Source: Phormidesmis priestleyi Ana
Lineage (GTDB): Bacteria; Cyanobacteriota; Cyanobacteriia; Phormidesmidales; Phormidesmidaceae
Direction of reading: 5' to 3'
Assembly (NCBI GenBank): GCA_001314865.1
Contig: LJZR01000002.1
Coordinates: 62,001-126,000 of the forward strand
DNA: 64,000 nucleotides
The notes under the pieces are model-generated. The model had not been told where the DNA came from. It worked only from the letters and a program-made list of their open reading frames with translations, and ran no database searches. Numbering within the stretch: position 1 is the stretch's first letter; every line of letters begins with the position of its first letter. Positions 18,192-25,165 of the stretch are shown here, in pieces. A program made the translations under genes and the position numbers.

Positions 18192-21100
18192 ATGATTAAT
18201 CTCAAAGCGGATGCTCAAACACTTACGCAAACTTTGTTTTCGCAGTTGCCTCCTCGATCCTTAAAGCTGTTTTTACTCAACGATGCTTCTCAACTTGAGA
18301 TCGCACGCTCTATAGAAATTGTTAATTATTCACTCGGTGAGCAAATTCTGGCCGACGGTCTGCCCGATACTGACAGTTCGCTACATCACGTATCTGATCG
18401 GTCCTTAACCCAAGCCTCCTCAACCCAAGCCTCCTCAACCCAAGCATCGGATTCATTCAAGGTCGGTATTGTTTGTCAGGGCTGTATTCGCTTGCTGGTA
18501 GATAACGGCAATAAAGAGATTACCGCTGAACGGTTAGAAGTGGATCGATGTTTTGGGGGAGACCATGTGCTCATTGATCGGCCCTTTGCCTATCGGGCGG
18601 TGGCTGCGAGTACGGTGGTTCAAGTGGTGCAGATTCCGTTAGTGGTGATTAAAGCTGCCTTTGAGGTCAATCCACAGCTACGTAGCCATTGGCTAGAGCA
18701 GGCACAGATAAGAGAGCGGCTGATCTTTTTTAGAACAATGACGGTGCTGCGATCGCATCCCAGTCATCAGCTGAGTCAGTGGATGCCCTACTTACAAGAA
18801 TTAACCCTTTCCGCTGGCGCACAGTTAGCCCAGCTGACTTTACCTGAAACCGGTCGATACTGGCTGCGTTCAGGTAAAGTGACCGGAAACCGACCACCTT
18901 CGCCAGGCGATAGCTGGGGGTACTCAGCCGCGCAGGCAGCTTGTGAAACGAATCACGAGATTGATGGCAGTTGGGTGGCTCAAACCGACCTGGTGATTTA
19001 CCATCTGCCGATGGCTGTTTTAACCATCGCTAAAGCCTTTACGCCCGACCTAGACAATACAGATCCTATTGATAGGCTACAGTCGGCAGATCAACCTGCT
19101 TTGCCGAGTTCACAAGCTTTAAAAGATATCGCCTCACTCGCCCCACAAAGTTCTACTCTCCAAAACTCCGCCCGCCAAAACTCCGCCCGCCAAAATTTTG
19201 GCCGCGAGAATCCTACTCGTAGAAAGCTCTCTGCGTCAGAGTCCTCTACGACCGTTCTGTTTCCCAAGCCACCGCGACGAATTGTTTTAGATGCGTTTCG
19301 CCGTTACCCATGGGTAGAGCAACAGAGTTCCTCAGACTGCGCAGCAGCCTGTCTATCTATGGTAGCTCGCTATTGGGGCAAGCGATTTCCGCTGCATGTG
19401 CTGCGCGAACGAGCCAATATAGGCCGCAGTGGAGCCTCGCTCAAAAGTTTGGCAACCGCTGCTGAGGGCATTGGTTTTCAGGCGCGGCCTGTGCGAGCGA
19501 GTGTGGGAGCCCTGGCCAACCAAAAAGGTCCTTGGATTGCTCACTGGGAGGGCATTCACTACATTGTGGTGTATAAAATCACTGCCCAGCAGGTCACAAT
19601 TGCCGATCCGGCGTTGGGGCGGCAGGTAATCTCTCGGCAGCAATTTGATCAACAGTGGACAGGTTACGGTTTGTTGCTAGAACCGACCGACCAGCTTCAA
19701 GAGACAGAGGTTAATCAGGCCTCCTTAGGACGCTATGTCAAGGTACTGCTACCCTACCGGGGATTGATTGCACAGATCATTATCGTCTCGCTGTTGATTC
19801 AGTGCTTTGGCCTCGTATCGCCGCTGTTTACTCAGGTGATTTTGGATCGCGTGGTGGTGCAAAAGAGTGTGTCAACACTCAATGTGTTTGCCTTAGGACT
19901 TTTAATCTTTGGCCTTTGGGGATTGATAATGTCGGCGGTGCGGCAGTACCTGCTTAGCTATTTCTCTAATCGGTTAGATCTAACGCTGGTGAGTGGCTTT
20001 ATTCGGCATGTGATGGCTTTGCCCATACGCTTTTTTGAGTCTCGGCGGGTGGGCGATATCCTCACCCGAGTTCAAGAGAATCAAAAGATCCAGCAGTTTT
20101 TAATTGGCCAAGTCGTACTGGCTTGGCTCAATTTTTTGACGGGATTTGTCTATTTGGGGCTGATGCTCTACTACAACTGGAAGCTAACGCTGTTAGTATT
20201 GCTGATGGTTCCGCCCATCATAATTTTGACGCTGGGCTCAACGCCTTTTTTGCGAAGGGCATCGCGCGAAATATTTAGAGAAGCTGCCGATCAAAATTCG
20301 TCTTTAGTAGAGATGGTGAGTGGTATTGCCACGGTGAAATCAACGGCTACCGAGCAAGCCCTGCGCTGGCGGTGGGAAGAGCACCTCACACGCCAAATGA
20401 ACGCCCGGTTTCATGGCCAAAAGCTGGGAATTGGGCTGCAAAGTCTGAGCGGTGTGGTGAATTCTGTCGGCAGTACGCTGCTGCTATGGTATGGCGCTAC
20501 GCTGGTGATTCAAGATCAGCTCACGATTGGTCAGTTTGTTGCTTTTAACATGATGATGGGCTATGTCATTAGTCCGGTGGTTGCCTTGGCGGGTTTGTGG
20601 GATGAGCTGCAAGAGGTGATGATTTCGGTAGAGCGGCTCAACGATGTGTTTGAAACTTCCCCAGAAGCGGCACGCGGCGGTATGATGATTCCCTCTTTAA
20701 AGGGAGAAGTGGTTTTTGAAGATGTCACGTTTCGCTACAACGAAGAAGATGATCGCAATACGCTGCAAAATATCTCCTTTAAAGTGGCTGCTGGTTCTAC
20801 GGTGGCAGTAGTAGGGCGCAGCGGTTCGGGCAAAAGCACGCTGGTTAAGCTGTTAGAGGGATTGTATGCGCCCAGCAAGGGTCGGGTGCTCATTGACGGA
20901 CATGATATTGCCCATGTTGATCCGAATTCTTTGCGATCGCAACTCGGCGTTGTTCCCCAAGAGTGCTTTCTATTTTCGGGCACCATTTTAGAAAACATCA
21001 CGCTCTATCGCGAAGATTTTCCGCTAGAAGCCGTAGTCAAAGCGGCCAAGCTTGCAGAAGCTCATGGCTTTATTCAGGCTTTTTCGATGGGCTATCGCAC

Positions 21101-21434
21101 TAAAGTTGGAGAGCGAGGAGCTACGCTGTCAGGCGGTCAACGCCAGCGAATTGCGATCTCTCGGGCGCTGTTAGGCAACCCTCGTATTCTCATTTTAGAT
21201 GAGGCTACCAGCTCACTCGACACCGAGTCTGAACGGCAGTTTCAGCAAAACCTAGAGCGCATTAGCACTGGCTGTACATCGTTTATCATTGCCCATCGTC
21301 TGTCAACGGTTCGCAATGCCGACTGCATTATTGTGCTAGATCGGGGTGTCATCGTAGAGCAGGGAACCCATGCAGAGCTTATTTCCCAAAGTGGACTTTA
21401 TCACAGCCTAACGCAACAGCAACTCGATCTATAG
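18192..21434 (+). CDS. HetC-like peptidase-containing ABC exporter
   Basis: 1080 residues. N-terminal cyclic-nucleotide-binding-like domain (about 40-170; FGGDHVLIDRPFAYRAVAA at the phosphate-cassette position, with the usual Glu changed). A polar linker (about 284-365) with NSARQ repeats follows. The C39 peptidase domain (about 365-495) has Cys383 in SSSDCAAACL, His456 in GIHYIVVY and Asp472 in ADPALG. The membrane domain spans about 515-800. The ATPase domain has Walker A GRSGSGKST (875-883), signature LSGGQ (979-983), Walker B ILILDEATSS and H-loop IIAHR. This is a complete PCAT-type exporter that cuts double-glycine leaders and exports the cargo, with the same domain order as HetC of heterocystous cyanobacteria. 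Start ATG chosen although no Shine-Dalgarno is visible. First gene of the export locus. Confidence 0.92.
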   Translation: MINLKADAQTLTQTLFSQLPPRSLKLFLLNDASQLEIARSIEIVNYSLGEQILADGLPDTDSSLHHVSDRSLTQASSTQASSTQASDSFKVGIVCQGCIRLLVDNGNKEITAERLEVDRCFGGDHVLIDRPFAYRAVAASTVVQVVQIPLVVIKAAFEVNPQLRSHWLEQAQIRERLIFFRTMTVLRSHPSHQLSQWMPYLQELTLSAGAQLAQLTLPETGRYWLRSGKVTGNRPPSPGDSWGYSAAQAACETNHEIDGSWVAQTDLVIYHLPMAVLTIAKAFTPDLDNTDPIDRLQSADQPALPSSQALKDIASLAPQSSTLQNSARQNSARQNFGRENPTRRKLSASESSTTVLFPKPPRRIVLDAFRRYPWVEQQSSSDCAAACLSMVARYWGKRFPLHVLRERANIGRSGASLKSLATAAEGIGFQARPVRASVGALANQKGPWIAHWEGIHYIVVYKITAQQVTIADPALGRQVISRQQFDQQWTGYGLLLEPTDQLQETEVNQASLGRYVKVLLPYRGLIAQIIIVSLLIQCFGLVSPLFTQVILDRVVVQKSVSTLNVFALGLLIFGLWGLIMSAVRQYLLSYFSNRLDLTLVSGFIRHVMALPIRFFESRRVGDILTRVQENQKIQQFLIGQVVLAWLNFLTGFVYLGLMLYYNWKLTLLVLLMVPPIIILTLGSTPFLRRASREIFREAADQNSSLVEMVSGIATVKSTATEQALRWRWEEHLTRQMNARFHGQKLGIGLQSLSGVVNSVGSTLLLWYGATLVIQDQLTIGQFVAFNMMMGYVISPVVALAGLWDELQEVMISVERLNDVFETSPEAARGGMMIPSLKGEVVFEDVTFRYNEEDDRNTLQNISFKVAAGSTVAVVGRSGSGKSTLVKLLEGLYAPSKGRVLIDGHDIAHVDPNSLRSQLGVVPQECFLFSGTILENITLYREDFPLEAVVKAAKLAEAHGFIQAFSMGYRTKVGERGATLSGGQRQRIAISRALLGNPRILILDEATSSLDTESERQFQQNLERISTGCTSFIIAHRLSTVRNADCIIVLDRGVIVEQGTHAELISQSGLYHSLTQQQLDL
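18411..18447. repeat. 15-bp tandem repeat in exporter gene
   Basis: Two and a half copies of ACCCAAGCCTCCTCA, in frame, encoding TQASS in a loop of the cyclic-nucleotide-binding-like domain. A second 15-bp repeat (CGCCAAAACTCCGCC type) lies at about 19157-19195 in the linker. Confidence 0.85.
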
Positions 21435-21438
21435 CCGC

Positions 21439-21483
21439 TCAATTACCGTCCAATCACCGTCCAATCACCGCCCAATCACCGTT
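21439..21483. repeat. 11-bp tandem repeat between exporter and HlyD genes
   Basis: About four copies of a unit close to CCAATCACCGT in the 142-bp gap between the two genes. Non-coding; period is not a multiple of three. Confidence 0.8.
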
Positions 21484-21576
21484 CGATAATAGCTAACCCT
21501 ACAGCAAGTGTTGTCTAGAGCATTCTGTTTTAAAAATCTGAAAATTAAATAATTTGAGAATTAAACGTTTGGCAAA

Positions 21577-23106
21577 GTGAAATCCATGAACACAACATCC
21601 AAGACACAATCCGAGACACCACCCAAGACACCACCCGAGAGCAGATTTTCACAATTGCCTGCTCAATCGGTTCAATTTGATGGCCATCGCGCTCGATCGG
21701 TTCAAACGCTTTTGCCCGAATCAGCCTGCCAAATGGAGGGCGGCAGTGCTACCAAGAAGGAGAGAGTTATGGCAGTGTCCAACTATGTTCAGTCCACTGA
21801 CCGTGCCTCACAAAATTGGCTCGCTCGCGCTCAGTCAGTTGGTTGGAGTGAGTCTATTCAATCTGTTTTAGAGCAGCCCCCGGCAGCTTTTCCGCGTTAT
21901 CTAATTTTGTTAGGACTGGCTTTTACTGGTTTCTTTGGGCTATGGGCTTGGACTGGAACAATGCAAGAGGTGAGCCAAGCCCAAGGGGAGCTACTGCCCC
22001 TAGGAGATACCTATAAAATTCAGTCAGCGACTGTGGGCGCGTTAGATAAAATTTGGGTTAAAGAAGGCGATCGCATTCGTCAAGGACAGCTGTTGTTTGA
22101 GCTAGATGCAACAACAGCTCAAAGCGAAGTTACCCGTCTAGAACAAACCTTAGCCGCCACTCAGCAAACGCTTGATCAAACCCTTGCACTCATGAGCGAC
22201 ATGCAGGCCGAAAGCGTCAGCCAAGCGCAAATCGCCGCAGCCAGTATTCAAGCGCAAATCGCCACGCAAGCGCAATCGCAAGCCAACATGCAGACCAGTC
22301 AAGCATTGTTAGAGGGACTAGGGAGTGAAATGGCCGCTCAGCAAGAGCGACTCACCCGCATTAGTTCACTAGAGTCTCAGGGGGCAATCTCAAAAGAATA
22401 TCTCTTCGGTATTGAGCAAGGAGTGAGAGACCAGCAAAAAGCAATCGTTCAAACTCAAGGAGAGTTTGAACAAGCCTTGGCTCGGACGCGTCAAGTCGCA
22501 GCAGAGCTTGATCAGAAACGGGCAGAAGCACAGCAGATGCAACTGATGTCGCAGCAGTCTTTAAAAAAACTCTCAATCGAAGCAGAGCAGCTTCAGGCCA
22601 CCCTGAGCGATACAAAAACGCTGTTGGCAGAGGCTAAAGCTCGTTTGGCTCAAAGTCAAGTGCGATCGCCCTCAAACGGTATCCTCTCATCGCTAGAACT
22701 CGACAATGCCGGAGAATTTATCCAACTCGGTCAAACCCTTGCTGAAGTTGTCCCCGATAGCACACCCCTGGTGCTCTCAGCCATGGTTCCTCAGCCAAAA
22801 GCAGGCCTGATAAAACCGGGCATGACTACTCAAATTAAGCTAGATGCCTTTCCTTATCAAACCTACGGGGTCATGTCTGGCAAAGTTCTTTCAATTTCTC
22901 CTGACGCTAAGAGAAGCCCCGAAATCGGTAGCGGCTATCAGGTGCAAATCGCTTTGGAAAAAGACTATGTCATGCACGAAAAAGAGCCGGTGCCACTGCA
23001 TGTAGGGCAAACCGCTAGCGCTGAAATTATCGTCAGCCAGCGCAGAATTCTCGATCTTATTCTCGACCCGATCCGTCGTCTACGCTCAGATGAAATGAGC
23101 CTGTAG
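21577..23106 (+). CDS. HlyD-family membrane fusion protein
   Basis: Up to 509 residues. A polar N-terminal part is followed by one membrane segment (about 107-125, RYLILLGLAFTGFFGLWAW), a biotinyl-lipoyl-like half (GALDKIWVKEGDRIRQGQLL), long Gln/Ala-rich coiled coils (about 185-355), the second lipoyl half (VRSPSNGILSSLEL) and a beta-barrel C terminus. It forms the periplasmic bridge of a type I-like exporter and is surely the partner of the preceding ABC protein. Start is uncertain: an in-frame ATG at 21769 has a strong Shine-Dalgarno AAGGAG six bases upstream and would give 445 residues with the membrane segment still intact. The upstream ATG at 21577 has no clear ribosome site. Confidence 0.92.
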   Translation: MKSMNTTSKTQSETPPKTPPESRFSQLPAQSVQFDGHRARSVQTLLPESACQMEGGSATKKERVMAVSNYVQSTDRASQNWLARAQSVGWSESIQSVLEQPPAAFPRYLILLGLAFTGFFGLWAWTGTMQEVSQAQGELLPLGDTYKIQSATVGALDKIWVKEGDRIRQGQLLFELDATTAQSEVTRLEQTLAATQQTLDQTLALMSDMQAESVSQAQIAAASIQAQIATQAQSQANMQTSQALLEGLGSEMAAQQERLTRISSLESQGAISKEYLFGIEQGVRDQQKAIVQTQGEFEQALARTRQVAAELDQKRAEAQQMQLMSQQSLKKLSIEAEQLQATLSDTKTLLAEAKARLAQSQVRSPSNGILSSLELDNAGEFIQLGQTLAEVVPDSTPLVLSAMVPQPKAGLIKPGMTTQIKLDAFPYQTYGVMSGKVLSISPDAKRSPEIGSGYQVQIALEKDYVMHEKEPVPLHVGQTASAEIIVSQRRILDLILDPIRRLRSDEMSL

Positions 23107-23174
23107 CTGCGGTCAAGATTACGAGAGATGTCGCTACTCCTATATCTCCTCTACTTAAATAAACCCGTGAAAAT

Positions 23175-23639
23175 ATGTTCGCTAACTACATACAACCGTC
23201 GTCCCGAGTGATTAGTGAAGCCAAAATGCAGGAAATCATTGATTTCATCTTGCAGGGTAAATACTCTAGCGCTTGTGTACTTCTCCTTGAAGAGACGGGT
23301 CACGAACCCCTTCACTATATTCCTTACCGTACCTACAATCGTCTGCAAAAGCAGCGCCTGCAAGAGGTAAAATCGCACAACGCTGCCGTAATACCCTCAA
23401 GCCCTCCCGTGACGCCGCTGAAAAAGAGAATAGCTGATCTTGACTATATTGAATCGTTAGCAGATCACCCCTCGTCTCCGATCAGCGGAGGCAATGCTCG
23501 CTGGTCTTTCAAACCTGTTAAAACAAACTGCCAGAATGGCAATTTTGATGCGATCGCAGCTGATATCCTCAGCTCTGTACCGCGACATACCCCCGCAGAG
23601 GAAAACTGCAAATGGATATCAATAATCTTAACCATTTAG
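23175..23639 (+). CDS. HetP-family protein with internal double-glycine leader-like motif
   Basis: 154 residues. The N-terminal about 65 residues match my recollection of the HetP core: IIDFILQGKYSSACVLLLEE followed by HEPLHYIPYRTYNRL. HetP proteins control commitment to heterocyst differentiation in Anabaena, where hetP lies next to hetC; homologs also occur in non-heterocystous species with unknown roles. The C-terminal part contains RIADLDYIESLADHPS and then GG at 105-106, closely resembling the N termini of the small genes downstream. The gene is 68 bp after the HlyD gene. Its last 28 bp overlap the next small gene, whose Shine-Dalgarno and promoter-like element lie inside this gene. Family call fairly sure; role here unknown. 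Confidence 0.75.
   Translation: MFANYIQPSSRVISEAKMQEIIDFILQGKYSSACVLLLEETGHEPLHYIPYRTYNRLQKQRLQEVKSHNAAVIPSSPPVTPLKKRIADLDYIESLADHPSSPISGGNARWSFKPVKTNCQNGNFDAIAADILSSVPRHTPAEENCKWISIILTI
23521..23569 (+). promoter_or_regulatory. Palindromic element with -10-like hexamer, copy 1
   Basis: The 22-bp AAACAAACTGCCA-GAATGGCAA contains the palindrome TGCCA-N3-TGGCA. Twenty-two bases after the palindrome is TATCCT (23564-23569), 43 bp before the start codon of the small gene at 23612. The same layout recurs at 24421-24469. Lies inside the HetP-like coding sequence. Interpretation as promoter/operator is inference from the repetition. Confidence 0.55.
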
Positions 23640-24007
23640 CCTCAATAGAGACCTATAATTTGCCTGGTCGCTGTTCACAGCAACACATTGAGCAGATAGA
23701 GTCCATTAGGCAGATTGAGGGCGGATCTAGCATCAGCAGATTCTCTTTTGTCAAAGGTCACCGATTTTCTAGTCTAACCTCATTTACCCATTTCCCGCTA
23801 TTAGTCGATGACTTAAGTGAGCTATTTTGTTTAGGTCAGTACAAAGATAGTGATGGTTGCTCTATTGAAGAGAGGGTAATACCTGCCGGAGCCTCTTGGA
23901 GCGAAGACAACTCCATGAAATTTCGCTCGATTATGGGGGTTGGCACTTTCAACAGTGGCATATTCTCATTTTCTGCTGCTAGCGTGTCAAGTCCCCTAAC
24001 CCATTAA
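23612..24007 (+). CDS. Candidate secreted peptide precursor 1 (leader-like N terminus)
   Basis: 131 residues. The N terminus MDINNLNHLASIETYNLPGR follows the shared leader pattern of this locus but has GR where the others have GG. A second leader-like stretch, HIEQIESIRQIEGG, ends with GG at residues 37-38. The rest is Ser/Phe/Gly-rich with two Cys (about 88 and 97) and no known domain. The ATG overlaps the HetP-like gene by 28 bp and is preceded by AGAGGA about ten bases upstream. I infer it is a cargo of the adjacent exporter; no homolog of known function recognised. Confidence 0.6.
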   Translation: MDINNLNHLASIETYNLPGRCSQQHIEQIESIRQIEGGSSISRFSFVKGHRFSSLTSFTHFPLLVDDLSELFCLGQYKDSDGCSIEERVIPAGASWSEDNSMKFRSIMGVGTFNSGIFSFSAASVSSPLTH

Positions 24008-24055
24008 ATCTTTAGAGATTTACTCGAACCTGTAGCTTATCTAAGGAGATTTTTT

Positions 24056-24388
24056 GTGGAGTTAAAAAATATAGCGCATTTAGACTGTGCCGCAACGGTC
24101 AGTCATCGAATTTATGGAGGTTCAGCCTACACCGATGCCAATACTTATGCAGCGCCACGACTTGGACTAGCAGATGCCAATAGCTATGCGACCGGACATA
24201 ACACGTTGGTAATAGCAACCAGCCATACCTCAGCTCGAACAACTGCCTATTCTCAAAACGCTTCTGGTAATGCTTCAGCCCATGCCTATAGCACCCATAA
24301 CAGCAGCCATGCGGTCAGTTCTTCTCGCTATCGATCAATAGGTAGCATCAGTGCTACAAGCACTTTTGCGGTTCGTTCAAATCCATAA
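24056..24388 (+). CDS. Candidate double-glycine peptide precursor 2
   Basis: 110 residues, GTG start at 24056 with a strong Shine-Dalgarno AAGGAGA at 24043-24049. The leader MELKNIAHLDCAATVSHRIY ends in GG at residues 21-22. The predicted mature part (88 residues) is very rich in Ser, Ala, Tyr, Thr, His and Asn (for example SARTTAYSQNASGNASAHAY), has no Cys and no Trp, and shows alternation of small and polar/aromatic residues. It is not a known bacteriocin family that I recognise. Position directly downstream of the C39 exporter supports export with leader removal. Confidence 0.7.
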   Translation: MELKNIAHLDCAATVSHRIYGGSAYTDANTYAAPRLGLADANSYATGHNTLVIATSHTSARTTAYSQNASGNASAHAYSTHNSSHAVSSSRYRSIGSISATSTFAVRSNP

Positions 24389-24420
24389 GCAGGCATAGCC
24401 AGAACAGAGAATGTGTGAAC

Positions 24421-24469
24421 AAACAAACTGCCAAATTGGCAACATCTGTCAGATTGTTCTCGCTATAGT
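24421..24469 (+). promoter_or_regulatory. Palindromic element with -10-like hexamer, copy 2
   Basis: The 22-bp AAACAAACTGCCA-AATTGGCAA matches copy 1 at 20 of 22 positions and contains TGCCA-N3-TGGCA. TATAGT is at 24464-24469, the same distance as TATCCT in copy 1, and 50 bp before the ATG at 24519. If TATAGT is the -10 box, the palindrome would be centred near -41, a class II activator position. This is inference; the bases are directly visible. Confidence 0.6.
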
Positions 24470-24518
24470 TGACTCATCAGCTTAAGGGCTGGTATGAAGT
24501 TAAACAAGGAAACGAAAC

Positions 24519-24821
24519 ATGAAAATTGCAAATCTTGAGCATGTAGAATCTGTGAGCACCAGTGATGTACTTGGCGGTTTTGGTAGCTATAGCCCCAGCC
24601 GCTATGACTTCAACCGCTCTAAGCGATTGGACATTAACATTTACGAAAGAGTGAATACCTACAAGAATCTCAACACTTACTCTTTTGTTTACGGTAACTC
24701 GGCATTGGCTGAAGGTGATGCTGAGGCATATGGCCTTGATAGTAATGCTCAATCGTTCTCTTACACTTACACAGATCCTTTCTCTTCAGCAGCTAGCGCT
24801 ACTTCAATCTCTCAGAGCTAG
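24519..24821 (+). CDS. Candidate double-glycine peptide precursor 3
   Basis: 100 residues. The leader MKIANLEHVESVSTSDVLGG ends with GG at residues 19-20; hydrophobic residues sit at -4, -12, -15 and -18 relative to the cut, as in typical C39 substrates. The predicted mature 80 residues are rich in Ser, Tyr, Asn, Ala and Asp with alternating small/aromatic residues (NTYSFVYGNSALAEGDAEAY, SFSYTYTDP) and no Cys. Preceded by ACAAGGAAACG, a fair ribosome site, and by the palindromic element at 24421. The best-formed leader of the three. Function of the mature product unknown. Confidence 0.72.
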   Translation: MKIANLEHVESVSTSDVLGGFGSYSPSRYDFNRSKRLDINIYERVNTYKNLNTYSFVYGNSALAEGDAEAYGLDSNAQSFSYTYTDPFSSAASATSISQS

Positions 24822-25165
24822 CCACCCAGATGCCGCATAAGGCTATCAAAGACTACTCAGAAATGGCTCAAAAGTTGTTGTGAAGACACTTAAATGAACA
24901 ACGCCTTAGCAAAAAAACTCAATGACTGATGCCAAATAAATTCACTCAAAAACACATTTATATTAAGGTAAAAGGCCTGTTACCTTAATATTAGGTTTGT
25001 TATTTGGCTGCATTTCTGACAGTTCTTTTGTCAAAGGTGTGTCGAGCTGTCGGCTAAGATTGAGGGTTGACAGCTCATTTTCTTTTTATCTCGTTTTTAG
25101 AGAGTATTATTGCCGCCGGAATATGATTGCATAAACTTGTTGTTGATTGATTTTACTGGGCAAAA
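24822..25165. other. Spacer between peptide genes and prolyl isomerase gene
   Basis: 344 bp. No further leader-like short frame was found on the plus strand. The only clear structure is the hairpin at 24961-24990. Confidence 0.5.
24961..24990 (+). terminator. Hairpin after peptide gene cluster
   Basis: Perfect 11-bp inverted repeat TATTAAGGTAA / TTACCTTAATA around an 8-base centre containing GGCC, followed by TTAGGTTTGTTATTT. It lies 140 bp after the last peptide gene and 176 bp before the isomerase gene. A weak intrinsic terminator or an operator for the isomerase gene. Confidence 0.45.

Noticed and set aside
18005-18205. 66-codon minus-strand frame before the exporter
   Set aside because: Basic, repetitive sequence derived from local repeats and overlapping the exporter start; no support.
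21733-21745. EGG in the N-terminal part of the HlyD protein as another leader
   Set aside because: The residues before it (LLPESACQM) lack the hydrophobic spacing of the other leaders, and the stretch may not be translated.
24822-25165. Fourth peptide gene before the isomerase
   Set aside because: Short frames present (e.g. 17 codons from 24829) have no leader pattern and no GG.
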